Of a stretch of 64,000 nucleotides of DNA, positions 15,714 through 23,899 are shown piece by piece. The DNA comes from Aureibacter tunicatorum (GTDB lineage Bacteria; Bacteroidota; Bacteroidia; Cytophagales; Cyclobacteriaceae): positions 2,170,001 to 2,234,000 of the forward strand of contig NZ_AP025305.1 in the NCBI RefSeq assembly GCF_036492635.1, written 5' to 3'. The notes under the pieces were generated by a model, which was not told the DNA's origin, did not search any database, and was given only the letters and a program-made list of their open reading frames with translations. Position numbers and translations under genes: made by a program. The number at the start of each line of letters is the position of its first letter. Positions within the stretch are counted from its first letter, which is position 1.

Positions 15714-17042
15714 TTGAGGAAAGGAAGTTTAAAAGAATATATCAAAGAATCATATTTTCATTCTTATGCTTATTCGTATCCGCATAAGATGTCATATCGA
15801 TCGTTTGAAAAGCCGGTTTCATTGAAACGTATTTGGGAGAAAGAGTCAAAAGACAACTTATTCTTGTATTTGCATGTCCCGTTTTGCGAGATGAGATGCG
15901 GTTTTTGCAATTTATTTACCATAGCAAACCCTAAGAGCGATCTTCAAAACCCATTTGTGGAGGCACTTTTCAGACAAATAGATGCCGTAAAGGAACAGTT
16001 GGGAGCACTGAATTTTGCTAATGTCGCTTGGGGAGGCGGTACGCCAAGCTATTTGTCTTTGGAGGAAATGTATGAAGTTCATGATCGAATGAAAAAGAGT
16101 TTTGGCTTGAATTCAACGAGAATCAATACAGCGATCGAAGTTTCACCAAAGACGATCACTACTGACAAAATCGCTTTTTTGAAAGAAGAAAACTTTTTCA
16201 GAGTTAGCATGGGAGTGCAAAGCTTCATTGAGGATGAAGTGAGAGCTATGGGACGTCCTCAGAGGTTCGATGAAGTAGAACGAGCGATAAAAGAGTTGAA
16301 AAATGCTGATTTCCCTTTGCTTAATCTCGATTTGATCTATGGAGCTGAAAATCAAACTCCGGAAAGTTGGCAATATTCGTTGGATAGAATGCTGGAAGTT
16401 TCTCCGGAAGAAGTGTTTTTGTATCCTTTGTATGTAAGGCCATTGACAGGATTGGGCAAGCAGGAGAAGTCTTGGGATGACTTCAGAATGGGCTTGTATC
16501 TTCAGGCCAGGGATTTTTTGATGAAAAATGGCTATGAGCAGATCACCATGAGACAATTCAAGAAAATAGGGGCTCCGAATTTTATCCATGCTGATTATCA
16601 TTCTCAAGAAAATGGCATGATTGGGTTGGGAGTGGGAGCAAGATCATATACGCGTGATACTCACTACAGTTCGGATTATGCTGTGGGGCGAAAAAGCATC
16701 AAAGGGATCATCAGTGATTTTAATGAAAAGTCTGTTGATCAATTTTCCTTTGCAAACTACGGCACTATGCTGAATATCGAGGAACAAAAACGAAGATACT
16801 TGATCAAGTCTTTTTGCGAAGGAAGTGGCTTGGAAACGAATCGTTATAATAACTATTTTCAAGCGAATGTATTTGAAGACTTTGCCGATGAGTTGGAGGA
16901 ATTGGAAGAAAATGAACTTATTTCATTCAAGGATAATAAAATCACACTGACTTTGGAAGGCAGAGCCTTGGAAGATGTTATTGGGCCTTGGCTGTATTCC
17001 GAGCATGTGAAAGAGGCAATAGGTGAATTTGATTTGGCATAA
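15714..17042 (+). CDS. STM4012-family radical SAM protein (HemN/HemW-like)
   Basis: A 442-aa radical SAM enzyme. The 4Fe-4S motif CEMRCGFCNLF (CxxxCxxC plus the aromatic residue) lies at about 65–75, followed by the glycine-rich AWGGGTPSYLS and the HemN-type segment RVSMGVQSFIEDEVRAMGRPQ. NLDLIYGAENQTPESW and a C-terminal winged-helix-like domain follow, all as in coproporphyrinogen oxidase-like proteins. I take the TTG at 15714 as start because the family-conserved YAYSYPHKMSYR lies before any suitable ATG. The STM4012 family is distinct from HemN and its reaction is unknown. The last base of its stop codon is the first base of the next start. Confidence 0.9.
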   Translation: MRKGSLKEYIKESYFHSYAYSYPHKMSYRSFEKPVSLKRIWEKESKDNLFLYLHVPFCEMRCGFCNLFTIANPKSDLQNPFVEALFRQIDAVKEQLGALNFANVAWGGGTPSYLSLEEMYEVHDRMKKSFGLNSTRINTAIEVSPKTITTDKIAFLKEENFFRVSMGVQSFIEDEVRAMGRPQRFDEVERAIKELKNADFPLLNLDLIYGAENQTPESWQYSLDRMLEVSPEEVFLYPLYVRPLTGLGKQEKSWDDFRMGLYLQARDFLMKNGYEQITMRQFKKIGAPNFIHADYHSQENGMIGLGVGARSYTRDTHYSSDYAVGRKSIKGIISDFNEKSVDQFSFANYGTMLNIEEQKRRYLIKSFCEGSGLETNRYNNYFQANVFEDFADELEELEENELISFKDNKITLTLEGRALEDVIGPWLYSEHVKEAIGEFDLA

Positions 17043-17899
17043 TGCAGAAAACTTGGAATATACTTTATCGCGGTGATTTGTCAAGTTGCAACTATAGTTG
17101 TGACTACTGTCCCTTTGCGAAAACCAAAAATACGAAAGAAGAACTTGAAATTGACGCGGGTCAGGTCAGGAAGTTTCAAAACTGGATAAGTGGGCGAAAG
17201 GAGAGAATAGGCATTCTATTTACCCCTTGGGGAGAAGCTTTGATCCGCAAATATTATCAACAGACGATGACTCAACTGAGTCATATGAAGCATGTTTATC
17301 GTGTGGCTATGCAAACGAATCTATCATGCCATCTGGAATGGATGCATGAAGTCAATAAAGATACGTTCGCGCTTTGGACTACTTTTCATCCAAGCCAGAC
17401 AAGTGTTGACGCTTTTTTGGCTAAGTGTGAAGCTCTTCTGAATATGGGAATTCGTTTCAGTGTCGGGACTGTTGGCTTGAAAGAGGATTTGGAAACGATT
17501 CGATTGTTAAGGGAAAAACTACCAACAAGCGTTTATCTATGGGTAAATGCCTACAAGAGCGGAACAGATTATTATACTCAGGGCGAGATTAAGTTTATCG
17601 AATTCATTGACCCGCTATTTCATTGGAATAATCAAAGGCATGAGAGTTTGGGTAAGCCTTGTCGCGCAGGAGAGACTACTTTTTCTATAGACGGCATGGG
17701 CAATGTAACCAGTTGTCATTTTATCTCTCGCAAGTTGGGAAATATTTATGAGAATTCGATAGAAAACATATTGAAGCCTAGCACTTGCGTCAAGGAAACT
17801 TGCAGTTGTCATATTGGCTATGTTCACATGAAGGAATTGGAACAAGATGAAATCTATGGCAATGGACTGTTGGAAAGGATTCCTATTCGATTTCATTAG
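17042..17899 (+). CDS. STM4011-family radical SAM protein (SPASM-like C-terminus)
   Basis: A 285-aa radical SAM enzyme with the cluster motif CNYSCDYCPFA (CxxxCxxC) at residues about 16–26. The C-terminal part has further cysteines in a SPASM/twitch-like arrangement: GKPCRAGETTFSIDGMGNV, TSCHF, then CVKETCSCHIGY. These could bind an auxiliary Fe-S cluster. SPASM proteins often act on peptides or protein-bound substrates, so a modified peptide or amino-acid-derived product is possible, but this is inference. The TAATG stop/start overlap couples its translation to the STM4012-like gene. It is the last gene of the cluster; no convincing terminator follows. Confidence 0.9.
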   Translation: MQKTWNILYRGDLSSCNYSCDYCPFAKTKNTKEELEIDAGQVRKFQNWISGRKERIGILFTPWGEALIRKYYQQTMTQLSHMKHVYRVAMQTNLSCHLEWMHEVNKDTFALWTTFHPSQTSVDAFLAKCEALLNMGIRFSVGTVGLKEDLETIRLLREKLPTSVYLWVNAYKSGTDYYTQGEIKFIEFIDPLFHWNNQRHESLGKPCRAGETTFSIDGMGNVTSCHFISRKLGNIYENSIENILKPSTCVKETCSCHIGYVHMKELEQDEIYGNGLLERIPIRFH

Positions 17900-18011
17900 T
17901 TATTTAAACGATGTGACGCACTGTTTCTCATGCTTTGTACTTTCTGAAAAGCAAGTCAAAAAGCCATTTAAGCTCTTGCCGACTAGGAATAAGTGATGAA
18001 TGAAAACAACG

Positions 18012-18297
18012 AATTCCCCCTTAGAAGGGGGAGACAGGGGGATGTAAAGCGTTTAGTATAAAAATTGCGGATAAATTAAGATGAAAAATAACATTATTCC
18101 GTATCGAAAAGATCTTAAACATCTAGCTAGGAAATTTCGTGAAGAGCACACTTTCTGAGATTTGATGATATTGATGTTAAAAATCAGATAAATCAAGTTG
18201 TTAATGATATTCAATGTTGGATTGAAAATAATAGAGATAGGATTTCTTGATCTTCAAACATTCCTGACATCCTCCTTCGCCCCCTTCAAAGGGGGAT
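18012..18297 (+). mobile_element. Deleted copy of a DUF559 inverted-repeat element
   Basis: The same ends as the intact element at 18446–18945: a left end with CCCCCTTAGAAGGGGG and a right end with CCCCCTTCAAAGGGGG, imperfect inverted repeats of each other. It is 286 bp against 500 bp. The 214-bp difference is explained exactly by a 212-bp deletion between two TTTCTGAG repeats plus a 2-nt loss. The flanks beyond the ends (TGAAAACAACGAA on the left, TTTTTATACTTGAAAGTGTGGAGACTA-like on the right) are also shared with the second copy, pointing to a segmental duplication. Confidence 0.75.
18081..18250 (+). pseudogene. Truncated DUF559 nuclease gene
   Basis: It starts like the intact gene at 18514 (MKNNIIPYRKDLKHLARKFR) but a frameshift leads to a TGA after 25 codons at 18156–18158. 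The central catalytic part is gone. Downstream of the junction the sequence again matches the last ~90 bases of the intact gene up to its TGA. The deletion joins two copies of TTTCTGAG that in the intact gene lie at 18587 and 18799. Confidence 0.85.
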
Positions 18298-18445
18298 TAT
18301 ACTATTTTTATACTTGAAAGTGTGGAGACTATCTGGTCGAAAATTGAAGCTGATCGCATCTTTAGTTTGTAATAACACATTGCTAATTGTCAAATAATTA
18401 AAGTTTACTAATCCCAACTATAAAATAGACGTTTGAAAACAACGA

Positions 18446-18945
18446 AATCCCCCTTAGAAGGGGGAGACATGGGGATGTTAAGCATTTAGTATAAAAATTG
18501 CGGATAAATTAAGATGAAAAATAATATTATCCCGTATCGAAAAGATCTTAAACATCTAGCCAGAAAATTTCGTAAAGATAGCACACTTTCTGAGGTGATC
18601 CTTTGGCAGGAAATCAAGAATAAGCAGATATTAGGTTTTGAGTTTCATAGACAAGTGCCCATGTTGGATTACATTGTAGATTTTTATTCACATGAACTTC
18701 TGTTAGTCATTGAAATCGATGGAATCACGCATACGTATGAATATGCCAAAGAAAAAGACGCTAAAAGGCAAAAACGAATAGAAGAATATGGAGTGCGATT
18801 TCTGAGATTTGATGATATTGATGTTAAAAATCATATGAATCAAGTTGTTAATGATATTCAATGTTGGATTGAAAATAATAGAGATAGGATTTCTTGATCT
18901 TCAAACATTCCTGACATCCCCCTTCGCCCCCTTCAAAGGGGGATT
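18446..18945 (+). mobile_element. Intact 500-bp DUF559 element with terminal inverted repeats
   Basis: The left end (18446–18478) reads AATCCCCCTT then AGAAGGGGG and closes with GGGGATGT. The right end (18914–18945) is its imperfect reverse complement (ACATCCCCCTT ... CTTCAAAGGGGGATT). Each end is also itself a C-run/G-run hairpin. The only gene inside is a DUF559 nuclease. No transposase is present, so movement, if any, would depend on the nuclease or on host functions. The mobile nature is inferred from the ends and the three local copies. Confidence 0.6.
18514..18897 (+). CDS. DUF559 domain endonuclease (Vsr/PD-(D/E)XK-like)
   Basis: A 127-aa protein consisting of one DUF559 domain. The N-terminal LARKFRKDSTLSEVILWQEIKNKQI helix region precedes the conserved FEFHRQVPMLDYIVDFYSHELLLVIEIDG core. 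The Asp of YIVDFY and the Glu/Asp of VIEIDG fit a PD-(D/E)XK nuclease active site. The last part is RRIEEYGVRFLRFDDIDV-like, as in Vsr-type mismatch endonucleases. It lies alone between C-rich/G-rich inverted ends and is present in a decayed second copy upstream, so it behaves like cargo or driver of a small repeat element. No DNA methyltransferase partner is nearby. Confidence 0.88.
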   Translation: MKNNIIPYRKDLKHLARKFRKDSTLSEVILWQEIKNKQILGFEFHRQVPMLDYIVDFYSHELLLVIEIDGITHTYEYAKEKDAKRQKRIEEYGVRFLRFDDIDVKNHMNQVVNDIQCWIENNRDRIS

Positions 18946-19013
18946 TTACTACTTTTAAACTTTATTTTTATACTTGAAAGTGTGGAGACTAACTATCCAT
19001 TGCTAATTGTCAA

Positions 19014-19526
19014 TTGTTAAATTATCTTGCACTAAAACCTGAAGAGAATAAAGATATCAAAGACAAATTTGCCGAATCCAAGAAGATGTTTGATACAAGT
19101 ACCAATAGCGGAAAGAAAGAACAGCTCCAATACATGGAAGACAACAAGTGGAATGAAATGCAGAAAATGATCATCTCAGACCCTAATGAGATTCTTGCCG
19201 AAAAGAGCGATACATGGAAAGCATACGTAGAGCGCAATCAATCCGAACTTAACAGCTTGGCAATAAACTTCTTCACACCTATCTTCAATGCACCTGAAGG
19301 AGCTAAGTGGGGAGATATCGAAAAAGACATGCTTACACTTACTGCCAAGGATATGGATTTTTATTTTAAAGACTATGAAACTCCAGCGGAGATGATGTCA
19401 GTTCTTAAAATTAAAAAGTATGACGATATGACTTTTGATAAGCTTGAAAAATACATCCTCTTTGGTATGTACAAAAAACAACAATTTCTTAACTTTCATC
19501 GAGATGATAAAAACTATAACAAATAG
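19014..19526 (+). pseudogene. Possible 5'-truncated gene fragment, unknown protein
   Basis: The open frame encodes up to 170 aa, but its only early start is a TTG at 19014 directly after the duplicated element flank, with a stop codon 22 nt earlier. The first in-frame ATG is at 19086. The protein is highly charged and helical (NSGKKEQLQYMEDNKWNEMQ; EILAEKSDTWKAYVERNQ) without signal peptide. I suspect the 5' part of a larger gene was removed when the DUF559 element or its duplication arrived. It could also be a complete small gene starting at 19086. It overlaps the LRR lipoprotein start by 23 nt. No family is recognised. Confidence 0.5.
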
Positions 19527-20583
19527 ACACACTATTTATTTGATAATACTATTAATGAGCATGCTATTGTCATGCTCTTTTAATAAGTCAAGCGATGAGC
19601 TTAAAAAAGAACAACAAATAATATCTATATTAGAAAAAAAATATGGATTCACAAATACTGATATTGAAACTCTAGACAGAAGGTATAGATATAGTATTAA
19701 TCCTGACGGTTTTGTTAAAATCCTTTCAATAAAGGACAAGAATTGTTCGCAAATACCTCCAGAAATATTTCAACTAAAACGTCTGAAACTCTTAGATGTA
19801 AGAAACACTACAATATCTCAACTTCCTCAAGCCATTTCTACTATGGAAGGTTTGGAAGAAATTAGCTTTATTAATAATCCAATCGAAATGATTGGCAAAT
19901 TCAAAATACCAAATAGTGTAAATGATATTTGGATAAGAAGAACCCCTCTTAAAGAGTTCCCTCATTTTTACAAAGAAGATAATTCAATTCCTTATGAGTT
20001 AATGCTTAATGAGACACTCATCGAAGAGATTCCAGATTACATCAACGAGATGAATATCACTCAACTGAATGTCATGAACTGTCCCAACCTCCAATACATC
20101 TCTCCCAAGCTGGGAGAGTGTCAAAGCTTAGAAGTGTTGGAATTTAAAAGAAATTATAAGATCAAAGAGTTTCCTAAGGAGTTGGACAATCTTAAGAGAC
20201 TAAAAAGATTAACATTGCCAAATACTGGACTTACAACTATACCTGACTTTGTTTATGAGCTGGATAGCTTAAAGTCCTTACATCTTTATGAAAATAGCAT
20301 CTCTGAAATTCCTCCTCAAATAGGACAATTGAAAAACCTAAATCGTTTATTATTGTCAATTAATGACATTTCATCTCTTCCTAAAGAAATCGGAGACTTA
20401 AAACAACTCGAACTGCTCGATCTACGAGGCAACCCTCTCAAATGGAAAGCTCTCCCTGCCGAAGCATTCTGGCCAAGAGAAGGCGATAAGCAAACTCGCC
20501 TGTTGATTGATACAGACGACTACAGCAAGTTCATCGTCCCGGAAGACCAAGTACGACAAGCATTTGATCTGATCGACAGGTAA
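19504..20583 (+). CDS. Leucine-rich-repeat lipoprotein
   Basis: The longer frame opens at 19435, but the ATG at 19504 gives a typical lipoprotein signal (TIYLIILLMSMLLSC, cysteine 24), so I use it; the protein is 359 aa. After a short linker there are about nine LRR units of 22–23 residues (LKLLDVRNTTISQLPQAI, LKSLHLYENSISEIPPQI, LNRLLLSINDISSLPKEI, LELLDLRGNPLKW). The tail includes DTDDYSKFIVPEDQVRQAF. It would be anchored in the outer or inner membrane facing the periplasm or the outside. It faces, tail to tail, the operon encoding the cytoplasmic LRR protein, MoxR and VWA proteins; any link is inference. Confidence 0.82.
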   Translation: MIKTITNRHTIYLIILLMSMLLSCSFNKSSDELKKEQQIISILEKKYGFTNTDIETLDRRYRYSINPDGFVKILSIKDKNCSQIPPEIFQLKRLKLLDVRNTTISQLPQAISTMEGLEEISFINNPIEMIGKFKIPNSVNDIWIRRTPLKEFPHFYKEDNSIPYELMLNETLIEEIPDYINEMNITQLNVMNCPNLQYISPKLGECQSLEVLEFKRNYKIKEFPKELDNLKRLKRLTLPNTGLTTIPDFVYELDSLKSLHLYENSISEIPPQIGQLKNLNRLLLSINDISSLPKEIGDLKQLELLDLRGNPLKWKALPAEAFWPREGDKQTRLLIDTDDYSKFIVPEDQVRQAFDLIDR

Positions 20584-20738
20584 ATAATTGAAAATTAGGA
20601 TAGGTTGGTCATTGTTAATTATCCCAACTGGTTTACCACCTCTAATGCAAATCTTTTCGCTTGACTATCCATGCCTTATAATCTGCATTTATCAGAATTC
20701 CATCTTTGAGGATTATTGATGATGTAATTCGACATTTT

Positions 20739-20761
20739 GGTTCGCATCGGAGATACGAACC
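20739..20761. repeat. REP-like palindrome
   Basis: GGTTCG pairs with CGAACC, and the inner ATC with GAT, around a 3-nt loop with one mismatch. It lies in the 253-bp spacer between the LRR lipoprotein and the small membrane protein gene. It resembles palindromes dispersed by REP-associated transposases, but only one copy is visible here and no transposase remnant is certain. Confidence 0.35.
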
Positions 20762-20836
20762 AGCAGGAATTTTGGACCGTTATTTAATACAAAAGTGAAC
20801 GACTTTATTTAAATAGGGTGGAAGGAAGTGTCTCTT

Positions 20837-21109
20837 TTACCTGTAAAAATCAAATGCTTTTTTGCTTTCATAAAATCCTCCACGGCCTTTTTTGATTAAA
20901 TTTTTTCTTTCTTTTACGGTCATGGTTTTCGATTTTCCATCCCCAATAATTTGAGTGAGAATCCAATACCAAAAAAATGGAAAGACCCAGATCAATATCA
21001 TATGAATTCTTTTTTGTTTCGCGCTTAATGATTGAAACTTATTTATCTTCTTAAGCACCCAAATATTAAAGAGTGTATAAACCGTCAAAAAAGTATATAG
21101 TAGGGTCAT
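20837..21109 (-). CDS. Small two-helix membrane protein
   Basis: A 90-aa protein with hydrophobic segments at about residues 1–18 (LLYTFLTVYTLFNIWVL) and 36–54 (HMILIWVFPFFWYWILT), then a basic tail (TVKERKNLIKKGRGGFYESK). The start codon is 6 nt after the stop of the 926-aa LRR gene, so it is the last gene of that operon. The layout resembles small phospholipase-D-N-like membrane hairpins, but I cannot assign a family. It could anchor part of the LRR/MoxR/VWA machinery to the membrane. Confidence 0.65.
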   Translation of the reverse strand: MTLLYTFLTVYTLFNIWVLKKINKFQSLSAKQKRIHMILIWVFPFFWYWILTQIIGDGKSKTMTVKERKNLIKKGRGGFYESKKAFDFYR

Positions 21110-21115
21110 GGCCTT

Positions 21116-23896
21116 TTAAAATTCAATATCATTATTGCCTTCAAGAACTGGGCCTGAAAATATATTACAATCAGGTAGTTTTAATTTAATGTTTTTAGGT
21201 AATTCAATCAAATCAAATTTCGAGTTATAGTCTCTGAGGTTTTGTTTTCCAATGATGATTTTTTTCAACCAAGGCATTTCCAATAACGCTTCTGGAAATT
21301 TATTGAAGTTGTTTTTTGAGATATTAAGTTCTTCGAGGTTCACCAATTGAATTAGCCTTTTTGGAAGTGTTTTCAAGCCATTTTTACTCAAATCCAGTTT
21401 TTTAATGCCGGTAAATTGTTCAATATCTTCAGGAAGCTCATGCAATCTGCAATGATGCAAATTCAGTTCATGGATATTTTCTTTATCTTCAATTTCAATG
21501 GGCATAGGAATCGGTAGATTGCGATTACTCTGTCCTTCCCTCCACCAGTCTCCGTCGTAACCATATGCACTCGCCCAATTCAGATGATTGGCTTTGCGTA
21601 GCATAGAAATAGCTTTCAAACGATAAGGATGTCCAATTTCTGCTTGAGTCATCAGATATCTTAAGCCTCTTTCTCTATGCCTGTAATATTCCAACCCGTA
21701 ATACATGCAGAAATCATGCGTCCACTTGCTTTCATTTTTCTTAAGCTTTTTGACAATGTCAGATTCTTTTTCACTGCCATAATCTCTCAACTGCTTGGAA
21801 GAAAGCTCGCGCTTGAAAGAACTGTTTGACAGATCAGTCCAAAAGATGGAAGATTGACTTTTTAAGATTCCCTGAAGGTGATCCGGAAGCGTTTTCTTAA
21901 GCAATTCTTTCAATGCATTGATTCCTTTGCCTCCTGCCGTTTTGTAAAGAAATAGCATAGGGTAATAGAGTTCTTGAGGCACACCGCCTGTTTTCATCAT
22001 TTCTACCGCCATGAGAATGTTTTCGTCCTGTCGAGAGTCGAGAAGATTCCAAAGATTTTGTCGTAGCGTTTCATCATTTGATTCCTCTAAGAATTGCGGG
22101 CTTAACCTCTTAAGCTGATTGAATAGTGCTGATTCAGACAGATAGGTAACTTGTCCCATTGGTTTGCCTAGCATTTCAACTGGCGCGTTGCCTAGTATCA
22201 CATGACTTACCTTTTCTGAGTATTTAGTAACATATTTAGCGGAGAGTTCTTTGCAGGCATTTCTAATGTCTGTTTTCTTTGCAGAAGTTTTACCGGCGAC
22301 CAACACGACAGAGTTTTCATTGACGATATATTTATCCGCACTATGATTATTTAATAACTTTTTTCTATTAGGTTCTTCGAGTTCGGGAAATCGAATGCAC
22401 AGATTTCTAATACAATCTTGTTCTGTTAGGGATGGGAAGATAAGATCAGGATGTTGGCTGGCAAACTTTAGGAGTTCAACCTTTTTTTCATAGGCTATTG
22501 GAGACTTGGCCAATGCGGAAGCCAAGCGTGTGAAATTCTTCTTGCTGGGCACAATATTTTTCCATTGAAAACCATCCACATTCAAAGCTCTTGTGCTTAA
22601 AAGATTTTCTGCTTGACCAGCGCATTTCACTCTTTTCACAGACAGATAGGTCAGCTCTCTTACTTTATCATAACCTGTGAAGCTGTCCATTGGATTATCA
22701 TCCAGATAGAGGTAAGTCAACTCTTTGCATTCAGCCAATTTTTTTGGAAAAGAAGTGAATTTATTAGCTTTGATCTGAAGAATCATAAGCTTAGGAAGCT
22801 TGGTCAAGATATCAGGGATTTCATCCAAATTGCAATCATTCATTTCAACTCTGAAGATTGGGCTGTTGTCAGGAATTTCTTTTGGAAAAACAGGATTTTG
22901 AACTCCATTTAGAATTAATGATTTGGCTTCTGGGTTTTGAAAAGCTTTAAGAGGAATTTCATTTCCTTCGTTATTGAAATAAATTTCCTCCCAATGCCAT
23001 TGTTGACCTGACATGCTATCCGGCAGTCTGGTTACTTTGTTTTTATCAAAGAAAAATTCTTCTAATTGAACTAACTTTTCGACCTCATCAGGTATGCTTG
23101 AAAAGTCGCAATTTTGCAATTCCAGACGTCTCAATGTTAAAGCATTTTCGATGCCTTTGGGGAAGTTTTTGAGCGGGTTCATGCTAGCTGATAATATACT
23201 CAAGCAAGAGTACTTTTGAGTAAAGGAGATTTCTTCCAGGTTATTTCGATCTAACAACAATTCGGTCAAAAATTGCATTTTGCAATTTGAATCATTCCAA
23301 TAACTTAGTGTTTTGTTTTTGCTGATATTCAGTGATTTAAGTGTTTTGAAATCTTTGTTTAATGGAAGGCTTTGAAGTTTGTTCTTAGCTAAATTAATGA
23401 CTTCAATAGTGTCCGAAAAACCATCAGCCCAATTTTCAGAAATATTGGTGATTCTGTTGTTCTCCAGACTCAAGTATTTTAATCTCTTCAGTTTGGAAAT
23501 ACCTGAAGGAAATTCCCTCAACCGACAGTTTTCAAACTGCAAACTCTCAATAGGCAACTCAAAGATTTTTGATGAAATCTCACTTAAAAATCCTCCAGAT
23601 ACAGCCAGCTTATTAAGCTTTTTTAATTTATAAAAATCATTGCTTAGCTTATCGATTTTGGTATTTGTCAGATCCAGTTCGAGCAAATCGTTATAGCCAA
23701 AAAGTTCTTTGGGAAGTTCATTCAACTCTGTGGCATTGCTGATAAATATTTTCTTTAGATTAGGAAAAAACGAAAAGCAATGAGCTAATTGGTCAACAGT
23801 AATCGGTTTGTAAAACACCCATAACTTTTCAATGCTTTGATCTACTTTTTTCAGACCGACAATATCCTTTTTATATTTGATCGAATAAGCTCTCAT
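21116..23896 (-). CDS. 926-aa LRR protein with BRCT-like segment, operon with MoxR and VWA
   Basis: A cytoplasmic giant LRR protein. LRRs fill about residues 45–440 (LLELDLTNTKIDKLS, LKYLSLENNRITNIS, LRRLELQNCDFSSIPDEV). A BRCT-like segment follows at about 523–592: NSVVLVAGKTSAKKTDIRN, SHVILGNAPVEM, then a SESALFNQL helix. A HEAT-like helical region spans about 600–790. A second LRR block at about 805–880 has textbook repeats (IKKLDLSKNGLKTLPKRL, LEELNISKNNFNKFPEAL). The helical region matches those of the LRR proteins at 7526 and 10123. It starts 3 nt after the MoxR gene. Sensor or scaffold function is inferred. Confidence 0.85.
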   Translation of the reverse strand: MRAYSIKYKKDIVGLKKVDQSIEKLWVFYKPITVDQLAHCFSFFPNLKKIFISNATELNELPKELFGYNDLLELDLTNTKIDKLSNDFYKLKKLNKLAVSGGFLSEISSKIFELPIESLQFENCRLREFPSGISKLKRLKYLSLENNRITNISENWADGFSDTIEVINLAKNKLQSLPLNKDFKTLKSLNISKNKTLSYWNDSNCKMQFLTELLLDRNNLEEISFTQKYSCLSILSASMNPLKNFPKGIENALTLRRLELQNCDFSSIPDEVEKLVQLEEFFFDKNKVTRLPDSMSGQQWHWEEIYFNNEGNEIPLKAFQNPEAKSLILNGVQNPVFPKEIPDNSPIFRVEMNDCNLDEIPDILTKLPKLMILQIKANKFTSFPKKLAECKELTYLYLDDNPMDSFTGYDKVRELTYLSVKRVKCAGQAENLLSTRALNVDGFQWKNIVPSKKNFTRLASALAKSPIAYEKKVELLKFASQHPDLIFPSLTEQDCIRNLCIRFPELEEPNRKKLLNNHSADKYIVNENSVVLVAGKTSAKKTDIRNACKELSAKYVTKYSEKVSHVILGNAPVEMLGKPMGQVTYLSESALFNQLKRLSPQFLEESNDETLRQNLWNLLDSRQDENILMAVEMMKTGGVPQELYYPMLFLYKTAGGKGINALKELLKKTLPDHLQGILKSQSSIFWTDLSNSSFKRELSSKQLRDYGSEKESDIVKKLKKNESKWTHDFCMYYGLEYYRHRERGLRYLMTQAEIGHPYRLKAISMLRKANHLNWASAYGYDGDWWREGQSNRNLPIPMPIEIEDKENIHELNLHHCRLHELPEDIEQFTGIKKLDLSKNGLKTLPKRLIQLVNLEELNISKNNFNKFPEALLEMPWLKKIIIGKQNLRDYNSKFDLIELPKNIKLKLPDCNIFSGPVLEGNNDIEF

Positions 23897-23899
23897 ATA

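Larger units (their letters stand above)
17900..18513. other. Gene-poor stretch holding the deleted DUF559 element copy
   Basis: About 110 bp after the STM4011-like gene show nothing recognisable. From about 18001 to 18343 lies a decayed copy of the DUF559 element with its flanks. The remaining bases up to 18430 are AT-rich and contain a CATTGCTAATTGTCAA segment that is repeated after the second copy at about 18998. Confidence 0.6.

Noticed and set aside
15713-17042. Coproporphyrinogen oxidase (HemN) or HemW
   Set aside because: The CEMRCGFC motif and HemN-like segments fit, but the neighbours (STM4011, 4013, 4014, 4015-like) and the distinct N-terminus point to the STM4012 family instead.
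20700-20830. IS200-like or REP transposase remnant
   Set aside because: A palindrome and a short open frame are present, but no recognisable transposase motif can be read.
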